The notes below the pieces were generated by a model. The model had not been told where the DNA came from, made no database searches, and worked only from the letters and a program-made list of their open reading frames with translations. The position numbers and the translations under genes were made by a program. Shown here in pieces: positions 19,406 through 29,630 of a DNA stretch of 64,000 bases. This DNA is from an uncultured Neglectibacter sp. (lineage in GTDB: Bacteria; Bacillota; Clostridia; Oscillospirales; Acutalibacteraceae): contig CANSKS010000006.1 of the NCBI GenBank assembly GCA_947647615.1, positions 1 to 64,000 of the forward strand, given 5' to 3'. The first letter of the stretch is position 1; each line of letters begins with the position of its first letter.

Positions 19406-20479
19406 GTGATTCCTATGATGAAAAAGCAATTGGCCGTTATTTTTGGCGGCACTTCTTCCGAGCATGAGGTTTCTCTCATGTCGGCCTCTTCCATTTTAGA
19501 AAACCTGTCTGTCGAAAAATATGAAATTTACCCGGTGGGCATCACCAAGGAGGGCAAATGGTACCTTTACCGCGGACCTGTTTCCGGCCTGACAGACGGA
19601 AGCTGGGCAGCCCATCCGCAAAACCTGCCGGCCTTTCTTTCTCCCGACCGTTCCGTTCATGGGCTGGTGGTTTTGGAAGGCGGCGCCGCACAAACCATCA
19701 CGTTGGATGCGGTGTTTCCTGCTCTTCACGGCAAAAACGGAGAAGACGGCACTCTGCAGGGGTTGTTCCAGCTTTCCGGTATTCCCTTTGTGGGCTCCGG
19801 CACCTTGGCTTCCGCCGTATGTATGGACAAAGCCGTAACCCATACCCTGCTTTCTGCGGCCAATATCGAGCAGGCCCATTACCTTTGGTTTTATTCCGAC
19901 CGGTTTTCTGCCGCGCCGGAGGTCATCAAAAATAAGATTAAGGCCAGGTTGGATTTTCCCGTTTTTGTAAAGCCTGCCAACGCAGGTTCTTCTGTGGGAG
20001 TCAGCCGGGTAGACCGGTTGGAGGACCTGGACGAGGCCATTCAAAAAGCCGCCAAGGAAGATAGTAAGGTAGTCGTAGAGGAAGGCATACGCGGGCAGGA
20101 AGTGGAATGCGCCGTCATGGGCAACCGGGAAGCAGAGGCTTCTATCATAGGTGAGATCGGGGCTTCCGCCCAATTCTACGATTACGACGACAAATATATC
20201 AATGGTACCAGCCAGCTTTACATTCCCGCCCGTATCAGCGAAGAGGTTTCGGAAAAAATTCGGGAAACCGCAGTAAGGGCATACCGGCTGCTGGGCTGCT
20301 CCGGCCTTGCCCGGGTAGACTTTTTTGTGACGGAAGAAGGCCAGCAGGTAATTCTGAACGAGATTAACACGCTGCCGGGCTTTACCGCGATCAGCATGTA
20401 TCCCAAGCTGTGGATGGCCATGGGGCTTTCCTATGGGGACATTTTAGACCGGCTGATAGATCTGGCCCTAAAAAAATGA
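19406..20479 (+). CDS. ddl: D-alanine--D-alanine ligase
   Basis: IFGGTSSEHEVSLMSA, VFPALHGKNGEDGTLQGL, FVKPANAGSSVGVSRV, LNEINTLPGFT. Likely start at 19415 or 19418. Confidence 0.95.
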   Translation: MIPMMKKQLAVIFGGTSSEHEVSLMSASSILENLSVEKYEIYPVGITKEGKWYLYRGPVSGLTDGSWAAHPQNLPAFLSPDRSVHGLVVLEGGAAQTITLDAVFPALHGKNGEDGTLQGLFQLSGIPFVGSGTLASAVCMDKAVTHTLLSAANIEQAHYLWFYSDRFSAAPEVIKNKIKARLDFPVFVKPANAGSSVGVSRVDRLEDLDEAIQKAAKEDSKVVVEEGIRGQEVECAVMGNREAEASIIGEIGASAQFYDYDDKYINGTSQLYIPARISEEVSEKIRETAVRAYRLLGCSGLARVDFFVTEEGQQVILNEINTLPGFTAISMYPKLWMAMGLSYGDILDRLIDLALKK

Positions 20480-20512
20480 CCGAGCTAACCGCAGAAAGGA
20501 CAGATACCTGTT

Positions 20513-21325
20513 ATGGATGACCGCCCCATTGGTGTTTTCGATTCCGGCCTGGGAGGCCTTACCGCTGTAAAAGAGCTGGAACAAATTTTACCGGAAGAAA
20601 ATATCGTTTATTTCGGAGATACCGGCCGGGTCCCTTATGGTACCAAAGGCCGGGAAACCATTTTACGTTATGTAAAGCAAGATACCGCTTTTCTAATTAG
20701 GAAAGGGGTAAAAGCTATTTTGGCCGCTTGCGGCACGGTAAGCTCCGTAGCCGGGAATTTAGATAAGAGCCTGGGAATCCCTTATTTCGATGTGATTGGT
20801 CCCACTGCCCGGGCAGCAGCGGCGGCCACCAAAAATGGCAAGATCGGCGTTATTGGCACTTCCGCTACCATTTCCAGCGATTCTTACCGCTTGGCTCTTT
20901 TAAAGCTGAATCACAAGCTGGAAATTTTCCCCCAAGCCTGTCCTCTGTTTGTGCCCTTGGTGGAAAATGCCTTTGTGGCCCCCCAGGACGAGGTGACGCG
21001 CCTGGTGGCGGAACGCTACCTTTCCCCCATGCGGGAAGCCGGTGTGGACACTCTCATTTTAGGCTGCACCCATTACCCCATCATCAGCCCTATTATTGGC
21101 TCCGTTATGGGCAAAGGCGTCAGCCTGATCGACAGCGGCCGCGAAGCGGCCCTGTCCTTGGCTAAAACGCTGCGGGAACTGGGCAAACTCCGGGAAAGCA
21201 GTAAGCCTCGGGAATGCGGCTACTATGTTACCGACACTCCAGAAAACTTTACCAATGTGGCGGAATTATTTTTGGGGCACAGCATTTCTGGGCATACCGA
21301 ACGCATTGACATCGAAAAATTTTAA
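20513..21325 (+). CDS. murI: Glutamate racemase
   Basis: IGVFDSGLGGLTAVKEL, YFGDTGRVPYG, ACGTVSS, LGCTHYPII. Confidence 0.96.
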   Translation: MDDRPIGVFDSGLGGLTAVKELEQILPEENIVYFGDTGRVPYGTKGRETILRYVKQDTAFLIRKGVKAILAACGTVSSVAGNLDKSLGIPYFDVIGPTARAAAAATKNGKIGVIGTSATISSDSYRLALLKLNHKLEIFPQACPLFVPLVENAFVAPQDEVTRLVAERYLSPMREAGVDTLILGCTHYPIISPIIGSVMGKGVSLIDSGREAALSLAKTLRELGKLRESSKPRECGYYVTDTPENFTNVAELFLGHSISGHTERIDIEKF

Positions 21326-21351
21326 ACAATAAAAATTCAAGGACGTTCCTC

Positions 21352-21789
21352 ATGTTAAAAGAAGATTACAGCATCGCTATCACCGGCCGGCAGATCTATG
21401 AAGAAGATTCCGGAGAAATTACGCTGAATACTGTGGGAACCTACACAGAACGGGCCGGAAGCCGTTTTATCGCCTATCGGGAATATGAAGAGGAAAACCC
21501 CAGCATCTCCCACACCGCGGTGTTAAAAGTGGAAAACGGCAAGGTGACTTTAATACGCTCCGGAACCTCTACCCGGTTGATTTTGGAAGAGGGCAAGCGG
21601 CACCTGTGCCTTTATGACATGGGGTATGGTACTGTCACAGTAGGGGTATTTACCAGCGAACTGCGCTCTACCCTGCGGAAAAAGGGCGGCATTTTGAATA
21701 TCAAATACACCTTGGATATCGATTCCAATTTCTCCAGCGCCAACGAAATTAAAATAGAAGTAAAACCCCGCCAGGCCGTCGGAGCTTAA
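21352..21789 (+). CDS. DUF1934 (YwiB-like) protein
   Basis: 145 aa beta-rich protein between murI and argS, a common Clostridia position; TLRKKGGILNIKYTLDIDS. Confidence 0.75.
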   Translation: MLKEDYSIAITGRQIYEEDSGEITLNTVGTYTERAGSRFIAYREYEEENPSISHTAVLKVENGKVTLIRSGTSTRLILEEGKRHLCLYDMGYGTVTVGVFTSELRSTLRKKGGILNIKYTLDIDSNFSSANEIKIEVKPRQAVGA

Positions 21790-21824
21790 ATACATCTGTT
21801 CCCCCTTCAAAAAATTGAGAAAGG

Positions 21825-23525
21825 ATGAAAAAAATGTCTCTGTTGGTTGCCAACGCGAAAGAGAGTTTGAAAAAAGCCATTCTAGATGCCTTAAATACTG
21901 CTATCTCTGCAGGGCTTTTGCCCCAGGCAGAGCTTCCGGCCTGCGTGCTGGAAGTTCCTGCCGACCGCGCCCACGGTGACTGGTCCTGCAATATCGCCTT
22001 GGCAGGCGCCAAGGTGTTCCGTGCTGCTCCTCAGAAGATCGCTCAGGCGGTAAAAGAAAAGATTGACCTTTCCCAGTCCTATTTTGAAGCCTGTGAGATC
22101 GCGGGCCCAGGTTTTTTAAATTTTTATTACGCTCCTGCTTTTTATGCCGATGTACTGCGGGATATTCACGCAAAGGGAAAAAATTATGGCAACAGCGATT
22201 TTGGCGCCGGTAAACGGGTACTGGTAGAATTTGTTTCTGCCAACCCCACTGGACCCATGCATATTGGCAACGCCCGCGGCGGCGTTTTAGGCGATTCCCT
22301 GGCTTCTGTTTTGGAAATGACCGGACACCGGGTAGAGCGGGAATTCTACGTAAACGACGCCGGAAACCAAGTAAACAAATTTGCTGTTTCCTTAGAGGCC
22401 CGTTATTTGCAGCTTTTCCAGGGGGAAGAAGCCGTTCCCTTCCCGGAGGACGGGTATTTGGGAGAAGACATTAAAGAGCACGCCAAGAATTTTGCGGAGA
22501 AATACGGCGACCGGTACTTATCCGCTTCGGCGGAAGAACGCCGAAACGCCCTTACCACCTTTGCCCTGCCCTTAAACATTCAGGGTCTCCACGATGACCT
22601 GTTGCGGTACCGGGTGGAATATGATAACTGGTTTCATGAATCTTCCCTTCACGAAAATGGGGCGGTAAACCAGGTAATTTCCCTGCTGAAGGAAAAGAAT
22701 GCCACCTACGAAAAGGAAGGCGCTTTGTGGTTCAAAGGGGAAGAATACGGTTCGGAAGATTTTGTCCTGGTGCGTTCCAACGGAGTTCCTACCTACGTTG
22801 TGCCGGACATCGCCTACCATTATAATAAGCTGGTGACCCGTGCCTTCGACCTGGCAATTGATGTACTGGGCGCGGACCATCACGGTTATGTGCCCCGTTT
22901 AAAGGCCGCCCTTACCGCCCTGGGCGTTGATGCCTCCCGCCTGCAAATTGTGCTGATGCAGATGGTTCGCCTGGTGCGGGATGGGGAAATTGTAAAGGCC
23001 AGCAAGCGCAGCGGCAAGGCCATTACCTTGGTGACCTTGCTGGAGGAGGTTCCGGTGGATGCCGCCAGGTTCCTCTTTAACTCCTACGAACCCAACACCA
23101 GAATGGATTTTGATTTAGATTTGGCCGTGCAGCAGGATTCCAAAAACCCTGTTTACTACGTCCAATATGCTCACGCCAGAATTTGCAGCATTCTCCGGAA
23201 CCTGCGGGACGACGGGATAGAACCCCGGGACTGCTCCCTTCAGGAGCTTGCTCTGCTCACCGCCCCTGAGGAGGTGGAGCTGATTCGCCATCTTTCCGGT
23301 TATACGGACGAGCTCATTCAGGCGGCAAAAAGCTTCGATCCCGCCCGCATCACGAAATATGTGATAAACCTGGCCACTCTCTTCCATAAATTTTACAATT
23401 CCTGCCGGGTAAAGGGAACCGACGAAAGGCTTACTGCCGCGCGCCTTTCTTTGTGTGTTGCCACCCGCACGGTTATCCGGAATGCTTTGACTTTGTTCCG
23501 CGTTACCATTCCCGAATCTATGTGA
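21825..23525 (+). CDS. argS: Arginyl-tRNA synthetase
   Basis: EFVSANPTGPMHIGNARGGVLGDSLASVLE HIGH motif; GADHHGYVPRL; KASKRSGKAITL. Confidence 0.97.
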   Translation: MKKMSLLVANAKESLKKAILDALNTAISAGLLPQAELPACVLEVPADRAHGDWSCNIALAGAKVFRAAPQKIAQAVKEKIDLSQSYFEACEIAGPGFLNFYYAPAFYADVLRDIHAKGKNYGNSDFGAGKRVLVEFVSANPTGPMHIGNARGGVLGDSLASVLEMTGHRVEREFYVNDAGNQVNKFAVSLEARYLQLFQGEEAVPFPEDGYLGEDIKEHAKNFAEKYGDRYLSASAEERRNALTTFALPLNIQGLHDDLLRYRVEYDNWFHESSLHENGAVNQVISLLKEKNATYEKEGALWFKGEEYGSEDFVLVRSNGVPTYVVPDIAYHYNKLVTRAFDLAIDVLGADHHGYVPRLKAALTALGVDASRLQIVLMQMVRLVRDGEIVKASKRSGKAITLVTLLEEVPVDAARFLFNSYEPNTRMDFDLDLAVQQDSKNPVYYVQYAHARICSILRNLRDDGIEPRDCSLQELALLTAPEEVELIRHLSGYTDELIQAAKSFDPARITKYVINLATLFHKFYNSCRVKGTDERLTAARLSLCVATRTVIRNALTLFRVTIPESM

Positions 23526-23562
23526 GCCTTATTTGTGTTAGAAAAGGGAAGGAGGTTTTCCC

Positions 23563-24084
23563 TTGGGCCCTGTCATATTACAAACCCCCCGTCTGTTCCT
23601 GCGAGAATTCACCCAGGAGGATTTTCCCCAGCTGCTTTCCTTGATGCAGGACCGGGCAGCTGTTTACGCCTATGAGCACGATTTTATGGAAGAAGAGGTG
23701 AAAGAGTGGCTGGGCTTACAGCTATGCCGCTACCGGGCGGACCAGATTGGTTTTTGGGGCGCTTTTCACCGGGAAACCGCAGAATTGGTAGGGCATGCAG
23801 GCCTGTCCTATGAAGAAATTTGCGGCCGCCGGCTGCTGGACTCCGGTTACCTGTTAAAACATGCCTTTTGGCATATGGGCTACGGTTCGGAGCTTCTTTC
23901 TGCCTGCCGGGATTACGCCTTTCACCGGCTGGGAGCGGAAAGCGTATACAGCGTCACGAAAGCCGACGATATCGCTTTTCAGAAGGTCGCTAAATCCATT
24001 GGGATGAAAAAAGTAAAGGAATTCAAAAGAGGATCTTACCAAGGAGAGGTTTTGTGCTTCCTCTATGAGGCGGTACAAAAGTAA
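23563..24084 (+). CDS. GNAT family N-acetyltransferase
   Basis: LQTPRLFLREFTQEDFP...GYLLKHAFWHMGYGSELLSACRDYAF; TTG start at 23563. Confidence 0.85.
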   Translation: MGPVILQTPRLFLREFTQEDFPQLLSLMQDRAAVYAYEHDFMEEEVKEWLGLQLCRYRADQIGFWGAFHRETAELVGHAGLSYEEICGRRLLDSGYLLKHAFWHMGYGSELLSACRDYAFHRLGAESVYSVTKADDIAFQKVAKSIGMKKVKEFKRGSYQGEVLCFLYEAVQK

Positions 24085-24160
24085 GAGTCGACGAGAAAAA
24101 CTCTGCCCTGCGCGCTTTTTGGACGCTTAAAACGTGTCGAAACCGGCTTATTAAGCTTTT

Positions 24161-24202
24161 AAGGCTGCTGTAAAGCATTTGCTTTTTCAGCAGCCTTTTT
24201 TC
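24161..24202 (+). terminator. Rho-independent terminator
   Basis: AAGGCTGCTG ... CAGCAGCCTTTTTTCT. Confidence 0.8.
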
Positions 24203-24439
24203 TATTCGGAAATCTTCTTAAAAATCTTGCCAACTCATTTTTTGACCACCGTTCTCCTTCCCGATTTTCAACAGGAAATGAGATTTCTTTAAAATTCTGC
24301 AAAGCTCAAAAACCAATATGCATAAAAATTAATGTTTGTTTTTTCCCACATAACTATACTGGTAGCTGAATAATTTATCTGGCTAATTTAGTCTGTTTTT
24401 TGCCGCTAGCTTTCTCTATTTTCCTCTTAAAGTAGGGTC

Positions 24440-24580
24440 TTTACCTAAAAGGATAACCCACAGAATTTTATAGGGGTTATTCCTGATATGGAAAGGGGAA
24501 ACTCCCCTTTAACGACGGGTATTTTTACTCCTTCGGGAGAAATTTTACCATATTTATATTATTTTTTAGGAGGCTCTTTC
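24440..24580 (+). promoter_or_regulatory. Structured 5' leader of solute-binding protein gene (function unknown)
   Basis: Perfect 8-bp hairpin AAAGGGGA-AAC-TCCCCTTT (24492-24510) and CTCC-TTCG-GGAG UUCG tetraloop (24528-24539) before RBS. Confidence 0.5.
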
Positions 24581-26317
24581 ATGAAGATGAAAAAAGTGTT
24601 TGCGTTGCTTTTGGCAGTATTATTTGTTGTTACTGCCTTTACAGCATGCAATGAGACTTCGAGTCAGGAATCCAGTGGGACTGACTCGAAGTCTCAGGCT
24701 GATTCCAGTAGTGAATCAAGCAAAGAAGTGGAAAGCTCCGAAGCTTCCACCCAAACCGAGGGCGATATTATGACCCCCTACGGGAAATATCCGGAACCCG
24801 TGCAGGTAAGTACCGCTAAGCGCGCTTCCTCTTCCCCCAACTTTGCTGCAGGCGACAGCCTGGAAGACAATGCCATGTCCCGGTTTATCAAGGACCGTCT
24901 GAACATTGAAATTGTTTACGACTGGACCGTGGACACCCAGGAATATGGCAACAAGCTTTCTTTGATGCTGGCTTCCAATTCGCTGCCCGATATGTTCACT
25001 CTGTCGTCCGCAGAATACCTGATCTACCGCCAGCTGGTAGATAACGGCATGTTGGCCGACCTTACCGAGGCCTACGAAAAATGCGGCGGAGACTATATGA
25101 AAGAAGTTTTTGCTTCTTATGACGAAGAGAACCTGGCCCCCTTCCGCCAAGATGGCGCTTTGTATGCCATCGCCGGAGGAAACTTCGGGTACCAGCACAG
25201 CCTTCTGTGGATTCGTCAAGACTGGATGGAAAAGGCAGGCATTACCGAAGCTCCCAAAACCTTGGAGGATATGGAAGCCCTTTTGACTGCCTGGAAAAAC
25301 AACCCTCCTTCCGACGAATATGTGGGCATGGCCATGAGTTCCACCAACATTGGCGGCGGTTACGGTGCCTCCTATTCCGCCGACCCCATCTTCCAGGTGT
25401 TCGGCGCCACTCCCAAAACCTGGATCAAAGATAAGAACGGTGAAGTGATCTACGGCTCTGTTGCCCCCGAAATGAAGGAGGGGCTGGCTGTTCTGGCCGA
25501 TTGGTACCAAAAGGGCCTCATCGACACCCAGTTCGCCACAAGAACCGCCACCGGCGCTACCGACGCTTTGTTCACCGGCAGCCAGACCGGTATGGCCTTT
25601 GCTCCCTGGTGGTACTGCTACACCCTGGCCGACCTGCCTCACAACGACCCCGACGCGAAGATGACAGTAGTCAACGCTCCCCTGGATGCTAGCGGGAAGT
25701 TCAATACGGCTGCTGCCAACCCCGCCGGCCAGTATGTAGTGGTAAGGAAAGATTACGAGCATCCCGAAGTTGCCCTGAAGCTTCTCAACGCCGAATTCGA
25801 TATGTACCGTGGATTTGACGAAGAAGGCGCGGAACTCATTAAGCCCAACCTGGCTACCGGCGTAGACTGGGAATACATGTTCCCCACCGGAGGCGTCAAC
25901 CTGGAATATAATACCATTATTCCCGACGTAGCTCTGTTGGCCAGAAATTATGTGGACGAAGGCCGCCTGGAAGGCGCTCCCACCGCCACTGAATACGACA
26001 AGTCTACCGCGATCGGCGCGAAGGCTTATGCCGATACCGGAACCTTAGACGATTTGGCTTGGGTACATTACCATGGCAGGTATTTGGCTTCCAGCATTGT
26101 AGATGCTCCCGAAGTCAACCTGGTGAAGCCTGTCTTCTCCTTTGTCACAGATTCTATGTCCGACTTAAAGCCGAACCTGGACACCCTGGAGCAAACCACC
26201 TTCCTTAAGATCGTCATGGGTGAGCTTCCTGTGGATGCCTTTGACCAGTTTGTCACCGACTGGTATGCCCAGGGCGGCCAGACTATGACCGATGAAGTAA
26301 AAGCTATCGTCGGTTAA
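24581..26317 (+). CDS. Extracellular solute-binding lipoprotein (family 1)
   Basis: Signal peptide and lipobox MKMKKVFALLLAVLFVVTAFTACNE; YAIAGGNFGYQHSLLWIRQDWMEKAGI typical of LipO/YtcQ-like SBPs. ORF opens at 24488; ATG at 24581 has an RBS. Confidence 0.9.
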   Translation: MKMKKVFALLLAVLFVVTAFTACNETSSQESSGTDSKSQADSSSESSKEVESSEASTQTEGDIMTPYGKYPEPVQVSTAKRASSSPNFAAGDSLEDNAMSRFIKDRLNIEIVYDWTVDTQEYGNKLSLMLASNSLPDMFTLSSAEYLIYRQLVDNGMLADLTEAYEKCGGDYMKEVFASYDEENLAPFRQDGALYAIAGGNFGYQHSLLWIRQDWMEKAGITEAPKTLEDMEALLTAWKNNPPSDEYVGMAMSSTNIGGGYGASYSADPIFQVFGATPKTWIKDKNGEVIYGSVAPEMKEGLAVLADWYQKGLIDTQFATRTATGATDALFTGSQTGMAFAPWWYCYTLADLPHNDPDAKMTVVNAPLDASGKFNTAAANPAGQYVVVRKDYEHPEVALKLLNAEFDMYRGFDEEGAELIKPNLATGVDWEYMFPTGGVNLEYNTIIPDVALLARNYVDEGRLEGAPTATEYDKSTAIGAKAYADTGTLDDLAWVHYHGRYLASSIVDAPEVNLVKPVFSFVTDSMSDLKPNLDTLEQTTFLKIVMGELPVDAFDQFVTDWYAQGGQTMTDEVKAIVG

Positions 26318-26354
26318 ACACAACAAAACTCACCACATATTGTAAAACAAGCGG

Positions 26355-26388
26355 CGGCCGGGAAATCTTTCCGGCCGTTTGCCTTTTT
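26355..26388 (+). terminator. Terminator after solute-binding protein gene
   Basis: CGGCCGGGAAATCTTTCCGGCCG then TTTGCCTTTTTC. Confidence 0.75.
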
Positions 26389-26439
26389 CAAAACGTCTTT
26401 TCGCTTATTCCCTTCTGCGAAATATACGGGCAAATTTTA

Positions 26440-26468
26440 TTGACGGCCGGGCAGTAGTACGATATAAT
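26440..26468 (+). promoter_or_regulatory. Sigma-A-like promoter of MCP gene
   Basis: TTGACG - 17 nt - TATAAT. Confidence 0.7.
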
Positions 26469-26535
26469 AAAGGTGGTTATATTTGGTGGCCGATCGCTTC
26501 ACTGGCCCTTCAATTTTACTGAGAGGATTGTGTCT

Positions 26536-28188
26536 ATGAAAAACAGTATCAAGCTACAAGTTTGGGCCAGAGTAGCAGCGGCCCTGCTAGCGACATTACT
26601 CGTAGGAGTTGTGATTAATTTAAACATCCACTCCATTCGCCAAGTAGAGCAAGATAACGTTCAGGTAAACAGCTTGGTCAGCCGGGCTCTTACCGCGGAA
26701 GTAGCCCATTACCGGTGGGTCACCGGGTTGGGCAATGCCCTGTACGCCGGGGCGGAATTCACCGGGAGTATGGATCCTACCACCTGCGTGTTGGGCCAAT
26801 GGATTTACGGGGAAGCTGGCACAGAAGACTCTACCATTCTTTCCCTGCGAGAACAGCTGAAGCCCCTGCATGAAACCATCCATGGCTCCGCCTCCCAGGC
26901 CTTAGAACTGTTGGAAAACGATCCCGAAAAGGCGCAGGCCTATTACCGCGATACCATCCAGGCAAATGTGAGCCAGCTGATGAATCTTTTGGAACAAGTA
27001 ATTGCACGTAACGAAGAACTGAGACAAGCCAGCCAAGAAAAAATGGGCCAAACAATCCTCATCATGCAGGCCGTTTCTATTTTCTGTGGCCTTTTGGCCT
27101 TGGTTTGTCTTGCCAGCCTTGTGAGCTATGTATTGCGCCAGGTGGTGCGTCCCATTTTGCATATCACAGAGGATGCCCAGATTATGCTGGAGGGGCGGCT
27201 GGATTTTCAATCTACTTATCATTCTAAAAACGAACTGGGCAAGTTGGTTCAGACTCTGGAGCTTTCCTTGCAGACCATTGCGGACTATGTGGCGGAGATC
27301 AACCGGGTAATGGCAAGTGTGGCAGACGGCAATTTTGACGTTAACCTGCAAACCCAATTCAAGGGTGACTTCCACGCTATCCAGGAAGCTATTGATGTTT
27401 TCACCTCCCGGATTTCCCAGGCTATTGCCCAAATCCGTTCTTCCGCCTCCAAGGTATCGGAAAGCGCGGAGCAGATCTCTTCCAGCTCTCGCCAGCTGGC
27501 CCAGGGCGCTACAGAACAGGCAAACTCCGTAGAGGAACTGTTCTCCTCTTTGGACGGCCTTTCCAGCGGTGCGAAGGAAAATGTTCAGCGCGCAAGAATT
27601 GCCCAGGAAACAGCGGTAAAATCCGGGGAGCAAACCGGGTTAAGCAACAAGGAAATGGAAAAGATGATCTTGGCCATGAAGGATATTCAGCAGGCCTCCA
27701 ATGAGATCGAAAAGATCATCGGCACCATTGGAAATATCGCTTTCCAAACCAATCTTTTAGCCCTGAATGCGGCTGTGGAAGCTGCCCGTGCCGGGCAAGC
27801 CGGAAAGGGATTCTCCGTGGTGGCCGGTGAGGTCCGTGACCTGGCTTCTAAATCCGACCAGGCTTCCAATGCCACCAAGGAATTGATCGAAAAATCTATC
27901 CAGCGGGTAGAATATGGCAGCCAAATTCTGGCGCAGGTCTCTCAAGGCCTGGAAAAGAGTCTTACCTTGGCCGGACAGTCTGCAGAAGGCATGGAAAACA
28001 TTGCCAAGGTCGTGCAGGAAGAGGCCGTCTCTATCGCACAGATTACCGACAGTATCGGTCAAATCGCCTCTGTGGTACAAATGAATTCCACCACCAGCGA
28101 AGAGTCCGCTTCTGTTAGCAACGAGCTGTTCCGCCAGGCTCAGGTGTTGAAGGAACAAACCGATAGCTTCCGGCTGAAAAACGAATAA
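26536..28188 (+). CDS. Methyl-accepting chemotaxis protein with apparent extracellular CZB-like sensor
   Basis: N-terminal TM, H..W...L...C.LG.W...H..IH motif, second TM, HAMP-like region, conserved hairpin [44 protein letters not shown]. Confidence 0.95.
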   Translation: MKNSIKLQVWARVAAALLATLLVGVVINLNIHSIRQVEQDNVQVNSLVSRALTAEVAHYRWVTGLGNALYAGAEFTGSMDPTTCVLGQWIYGEAGTEDSTILSLREQLKPLHETIHGSASQALELLENDPEKAQAYYRDTIQANVSQLMNLLEQVIARNEELRQASQEKMGQTILIMQAVSIFCGLLALVCLASLVSYVLRQVVRPILHITEDAQIMLEGRLDFQSTYHSKNELGKLVQTLELSLQTIADYVAEINRVMASVADGNFDVNLQTQFKGDFHAIQEAIDVFTSRISQAIAQIRSSASKVSESAEQISSSSRQLAQGATEQANSVEELFSSLDGLSSGAKENVQRARIAQETAVKSGEQTGLSNKEMEKMILAMKDIQQASNEIEKIIGTIGNIAFQTNLLALNAAVEAARAGQAGKGFSVVAGEVRDLASKSDQASNATKELIEKSIQRVEYGSQILAQVSQGLEKSLTLAGQSAEGMENIAKVVQEEAVSIAQITDSIGQIASVVQMNSTTSEESASVSNELFRQAQVLKEQTDSFRLKNE

Positions 28189-28244
28189 TGGTTTTCAGCC
28201 CAAATTTCCAATTACGATTTTCCTAAGAGTATATAAAAGCTTAA

Positions 28245-28276
28245 GAGCAGGTCGTTTTGACCTGCTCCCTTTTTGT
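28245..28276 (+). terminator. Terminator after MCP gene
   Basis: GAGCAGGTC-GTTTT-GACCTGCTC then CCTTTTTG. Confidence 0.8.
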
Positions 28277-28289
28277 TTGCCATTTGCAT

Positions 28290-29084
28290 TTAAAAAATCA
28301 AAGAAAAAACTCCCATCAGCACCGGCTGATGCAAAAGATAGATCAGCAGACTGTGTCTGCCGATAAACGAAAGTGGCGGAAAACCCATTTGTAAAAAGGC
28401 CAATACCTTCTCACTGCGGCAAAGCACCTTCCACAGAAAATACCCGACGCCATACAAAAAGAACCAAGGGAGTAAAGGAAAATAGTCGCTGGAAGAAAAC
28501 CCAGGGCCGGGAAACCCCAGCCAGGCCAAAGCATCCCATTGATAAAGGCCAGAAGGCAGTTCCAAAAGCCGCAGCCCTTCAAAGCCCAAGTACCCTCCGG
28601 GCACACCCCGGAAAAGGAAAAAGAGGAGCGCCATCCCAAAAAGGCCAAGGGCCGCCGGAAGCCTGCAAAGTACTTTATCCAAGGGAATCAGCAACAAAGC
28701 GGAAAGCCCCAAAAGGCACAGCACACCGTATAGGATGAATTCCGACGGCATAGCCACATAAGTGATTACACTAATGGCGGCGGCACAGCCCAGCAGGAAA
28801 AGCCCCCGCTGCCAATGCTTTTTAGAAAGCTGCCAGCACAGCCCCGAAAGCAAAATAAAGGTCCAGCAAATGCTCTGCTGCCACACATAACCAGGCCTCT
28901 CTCCAAACCAGGGTACAGAAAGACCTACGATGTTTACCACGTCGTACATGCCATGATAGGTTACCATGCTGAGCACACAAAGCCCGCGCAGGCTGTCTAG
29001 CAGCTCATAATGAGCCTTTTTTAGATTTGCCCTCTCTTTCAATACCCCAGTTCCCCATTCAAAGACTCGTCGTTTTCCACCCAA
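28290..29084 (-). CDS. DUF1624 / heparan-alpha-glucosaminide N-acetyltransferase-like membrane protein
   Basis: ELLDSLRGLCVLSMVTYHGMYDVV plus multi-TM and C-terminal FIGRHSLLIYLLHQPVLMG. True start may be about 29045-29054. Confidence 0.8.
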   Translation of the reverse strand: MGGKRRVFEWGTGVLKERANLKKAHYELLDSLRGLCVLSMVTYHGMYDVVNIVGLSVPWFGERPGYVWQQSICWTFILLSGLCWQLSKKHWQRGLFLLGCAAAISVITYVAMPSEFILYGVLCLLGLSALLLIPLDKVLCRLPAALGLFGMALLFFLFRGVPGGYLGFEGLRLLELPSGLYQWDALAWLGFPGPGFSSSDYFPLLPWFFLYGVGYFLWKVLCRSEKVLAFLQMGFPPLSFIGRHSLLIYLLHQPVLMGVFSLIF

Positions 29085-29536
29085 TCGGCCACTTCCAAAA
29101 TCCGATAGGTGTTGTTGTCATCCCTCACAATCACCTGGGAAATTCCGGCATTGATCACCAACCGCTTACACATGGAGCAGCAGACCGCATTTTCTATATA
29201 TGCTCCGCTTTCTATTTCCTGGCCCACCAAATAAAGAGTGCTGCCAATCATATCCCTGCGGGGAGCGCAGATGATGGCGTTCGCTTCGGCATGGACACTT
29301 CGGCAAAGCTCATACCGTTCCCCTCTGGGAATCCCCATTTGAGAACGCAGGCAATATTTCATGTCCGAGCAATTTTTCCTGCCTCTTGGGGCGCCCACAT
29401 ATCCGGTAGAAATCACCTCGTCATTTTTCACGATCACGGCGCCATAACGTCTGCGCAGGCAGGTGCTACGCTGGGACACGGTCTCCGCCAGGTCTAAATA
29501 ATAATTGATCTTGTCACGCCTTTGTAGGTTTTCCAT
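29039..29536 (-). CDS. dCMP/cytidine deaminase family protein (ComEB-like)
   Basis: HAEANAIICAP and CCSMCKRLVINAGI zinc deaminase motifs; RRRYGAVIVKNDEVISTGYVGAPRG. Confidence 0.92.
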   Translation of the reverse strand: MENLQRRDKINYYLDLAETVSQRSTCLRRRYGAVIVKNDEVISTGYVGAPRGRKNCSDMKYCLRSQMGIPRGERYELCRSVHAEANAIICAPRRDMIGSTLYLVGQEIESGAYIENAVCCSMCKRLVINAGISQVIVRDDNNTYRILEVADWVENDESLNGELGY

Positions 29537-29593
29537 TCTTGGCCCGGCCCCTTTCCTTCAAATATGAGCTTATTATAATCTATTCCACCCTTT

Positions 29594-29622
29594 TTGACAA
29601 GCGAAAGAAAAAATGGTAAAAT
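29594..29622 (+). promoter_or_regulatory. Sigma-A-like promoter
   Basis: TTGACA - 17 nt - TAAAAT. Confidence 0.6.
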
Positions 29623-29630
29623 ATTGAAGA

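Noticed and set aside
24716-25762. 348 aa minus-strand ORF
   Set aside because: Antisense to the solute-binding protein; no motifs.
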